From Pedobacter changchengzhani (GTDB lineage Bacteria; Bacteroidota; Bacteroidia; Sphingobacteriales; Sphingobacteriaceae), in the NCBI RefSeq assembly GCF_004354365.1, contig NZ_SJCY01000001.1, positions 554,459 to 618,458 of the forward strand: a stretch of DNA of 64,000 nt, written 5' to 3'. Below are positions 62,486 to 64,000 of the stretch, in pieces. The translations under genes were made by a program, and so were the position numbers. The notes beneath the pieces are model-generated. The model saw only the letters and a program-made list of their open reading frames with translations, made no database searches and was not told the DNA's origin. Position 1 is the stretch's first letter; each line of letters starts with the position of its first letter.

Positions 62486-62519
62486 AATCTCTATTTCCGA
62501 AAGGGAAAAGAGATTTTTT
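62486..62519 (+). terminator. Terminator after the OmpA lipoprotein gene
   Basis: AATCTCT (62486-62492) pairs with AGAGATT (62509-62515). The stem continues with TTTCC/GGGAA pairing and a GAAA tetraloop, followed by TTTT. Confidence 0.82.
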
Positions 62520-63029
62520 GTTTAAAAAAGACACGAGAACATATCGGTACTCAGATGTGGTTAATCTTCCCCGTCAATGAAGAATGTATTTGGTCCTTCA
62601 TTAAATAAAATTTCCAGCTGCATCTAAAAACTTAAGTTTTTTTTAATTTCCATAAGTTTTACATATAAGCTTAAGTTACTCATTTACACATTAAACTTTT
62701 TAATATTTTACTTCATTTCTATTTAGCACTCAAATGAAATTGGGATAGATTACTAGGTTCTCAATTTCGCCATAAATATCCCCGTTGTGGGGAAAAATCC
62801 CCCAATCCCACTTTGTTAATTTAATGTCACTAATTGCTTGCAGGGCATACAGTCAAGTTCTTTTCTATTGGATTGATTTTTGGTATGCAACTATCGAGGA
62901 AAGCTTCATATCTAAATTAAAGACAGATTTAATGGTAACTGTACAAACATCTTTTTTATCTGAAGGATTATAATGTAAAGTACTGCTTGAAACTAAAAAC
63001 ACTTAAAAACAGCTCTCGATTAAATAACA
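62520..63029. other. Gap of about 510 bases with no supportable gene
   Basis: I find no credible gene here. A short open frame (62785-62973) has no family, signal or codon evidence. The one notable structure is a C/G run cluster at 62780-62803: CCCC, GGGG, then CCCCC, where the G run can pair with either C run. The region probably holds the promoter of the collagen-like gene, but I cannot place it. Confidence 0.5.
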
Positions 63030-63050
63030 ATGCAATTAAAAACTTACGAA

Positions 63051-64000
63051 ATGACAAAAAAATTACTTCTTGTTTTACTTTTTTCAATGTCTCTAACAGT
63101 TGCGCTCGCACAACAAAAAGTGAAAGATGGAACTGTTGGCGGGACTGGCTTGCCAAATAAAGATGCTGTTCTGGAATTAGAGAGTTCCAATAAGGGTTTG
63201 CTTTATCCGCGAGTTGGATTACGTTTAACAACTGACTTTTTTCCATTAACTACGCACGTAGCAGGTATGATGGTTTACAATACATCAACTACTGGAGATG
63301 TAACGCCTGGTATTTATTATAACGATGGTGCAAAATGGTATAAATATACGCAAGGTGCAGACGGTAAGTCCATATCAAGTGGATCGGGAGTGCCTGCTGT
63401 AGTGAAGCCAGGCGACATTTATATAAATACCATTAACGGTGATCTTTATACCAATAACGGTGGCGTTGTGTCTGTTACCGGAAATATAAAAGGACCAAAA
63501 GGAGAGACAGGGGCTAAAGGTGAAATCGGAGCAACTGGCTCTACTGGTGCTCAAGGTATCAAAGGAGACATTGGTTTAACGGGTGCTCCGGGTATCCAAG
63601 GAGACAAAGGAGTGAAAGGTGATACTGGTTTAACAGGTGCTCCGGGTATCCAAGGAGATAAAGGAGTGAAAGGAGATACTGGTTTAATGGGTGCTCCGGG
63701 TATCCAAGGAGATAAAGGAGTGAAAGGAGATACTGGTTTAACAGGTGCTCCGGGTATCCAAGGAGACAAAGGAGCTCAAGGTGATAAAGGAGATACTGGT
63801 TTAATGGGTGCTCCGGGTATCCAAGGAGATAAAGGAGTGAAAGGAGATACTGGTTTAACAGGTGCTCCGGGTATCCAAGGAGACAAAGGAGCTCAAGGTG
63901 ATAAAGGAGATACTGGTTTAATGGGTGCTCCGGGTATCCAAGGAGATAAAGGAGTGAAAGGAGATACTGGTTTAACAGGTGCTCCGGGTATCCAAGGAGA
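63051..64000 (+). CDS. Secreted collagen-like Gly-X-Y repeat protein (runs off window)
   Basis: Open to the window end, with over 316 residues present. The ATG at 63051 gives a signal peptide (MTKKLLLVLLFSMSLTVALA); an in-frame ATG at 63030 is possible. Residues about 30-145 form an N-terminal head (TGLPNKDAVLELESSNKG, LLYPRVGLRLTTDFFPLT, GIYYNDGAKWYKYT) like the head modules of Bacteroidota surface proteins. From residue 148 (GPKGETGAKGEIGATGSTG) the chain is a collagen Gly-X-Y series. Seven complete and one cut 18- or 21-residue units (GDTGLTGAPGIQGDKG...) follow. It is probably a trimeric surface-exposed stalk. The C-terminal part, perhaps with an anchoring domain, is outside the window. 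Confidence 0.9.
   Translation, partial: MTKKLLLVLLFSMSLTVALAQQKVKDGTVGGTGLPNKDAVLELESSNKGLLYPRVGLRLTTDFFPLTTHVAGMMVYNTSTTGDVTPGIYYNDGAKWYKYTQGADGKSISSGSGVPAVVKPGDIYINTINGDLYTNNGGVVSVTGNIKGPKGETGAKGEIGATGSTGAQGIKGDIGLTGAPGIQGDKGVKGDTGLTGAPGIQGDKGVKGDTGLMGAPGIQGDKGVKGDTGLTGAPGIQGDKGAQGDKGDTGLMGAPGIQGDKGVKGDTGLTGAPGIQGDKGAQGDKGDTGLMGAPGIQGDKGVKGDTGLTGAPGIQG
63564..64000 (+). repeat. 54/63-bp tandem repeat inside the collagen-like gene
   Basis: Units start at 63564, 63618, 63672, 63726, 63789, 63843, 63906 and 63960. From the third on, 54- and 63-bp units alternate, so a 117-bp pair is repeated (63672, 63789, 63906) with almost no base differences. Confidence 0.95.

Noticed and set aside
62785..62973. 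Possible 62-residue gene in the gap before the collagen-like gene
   Set aside because: No family, signal peptide or convincing start; composition matches random open frames in AT-rich DNA.
63551..63769. Open frame on the minus strand opposite the collagen-like repeats
   Set aside because: It is the antisense of a Gly-X-Y repeat, has no start context and simply mirrors the periodic plus-strand gene.
63564..64000. Regular repeats that might be taken for a CRISPR array
   Set aside because: They are in frame, contiguous and have no unique spacers; they encode Gly-X-Y triplets.

Overview
The window reads as chromosome of an AT-rich Bacteroidota bacterium, most likely a Sphingobacteriaceae member such as Pedobacter. 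The evidence is a SusC/SusD pair with an ECF sigma/FecR module, a complete alternative complex III plus caa3-type oxidase cluster, a DUF4251 protein, scarce Shine-Dalgarno sequences, and several TAnnTTTG -7 promoter boxes. The genus is inferred from gene content only. I saw no rRNA, tRNA, CRISPR array or intact insertion sequence.

Layout. 1-1.8 kb: the 3' end of fabH and a DUF2027/Smr protein. 1.9-3.9 kb: a type II restriction-modification pair with convergent, 3'-overlapping genes; the cytosine methyltransferase carries an N-terminal MerR-like helix-turn-helix. 4.2-16.6 kb: housekeeping genes (secA, dnaG, yraN) mixed with secreted hydrolases, a SPOR protein and a glutaminyl cyclotransferase. 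16.9-24.9 kb: mostly minus strand, with a DUF4251 protein, a catalytic/non-catalytic M16 peptidase pair, pgi and small envelope proteins. 25.2-29.6 kb: prfB with its programmed +1 frameshift, an esterase-like hydrolase, a SirB1-type protein, an O-methyltransferase-like protein and a DUF1345 membrane protein. 29.9-34.1 kb: a BlaI-type repressor without a BlaR1 neighbour, an AAA/DUF4143 ATPase, an Omp85-type barrel, and a deoxyhypusine-synthase-fold protein that lacks the catalytic lysine.

34.4-50.9 kb is one long respiratory locus: actABCDEF (quinol to cytochrome c electron transfer), coxB, coxA, ctaA, ctaB, two subunit III genes, subunit IV, a SCO-like protein without its copper ligands, and a DUF420 protein. 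It encodes quinol oxidation, the terminal oxidase, heme A synthesis and assembly functions. 51.0-60.5 kb is a cell-surface-signalling uptake locus: ECF sigma, FecR anti-sigma, STN-containing SusC, SusD, an HExxH zinc metallohydrolase lipoprotein and a DUF4302 lipoprotein. 60.6-62.5 kb has a CxxC membrane protein, a DUF2461 protein and an OmpA lipoprotein. The window ends inside a secreted collagen-like Gly-X-Y repeat protein built of near-identical 54- and 63-bp units.

The intergenic spaces hold several repeat or dyad families (near 0.75, 13.0, 15.1, 16.7, 29.6 and 33.0 kb). The least explained items are the lysine-less deoxyhypusine-synthase homologue, the ligand-less SCO protein and the intergenic repeat families.
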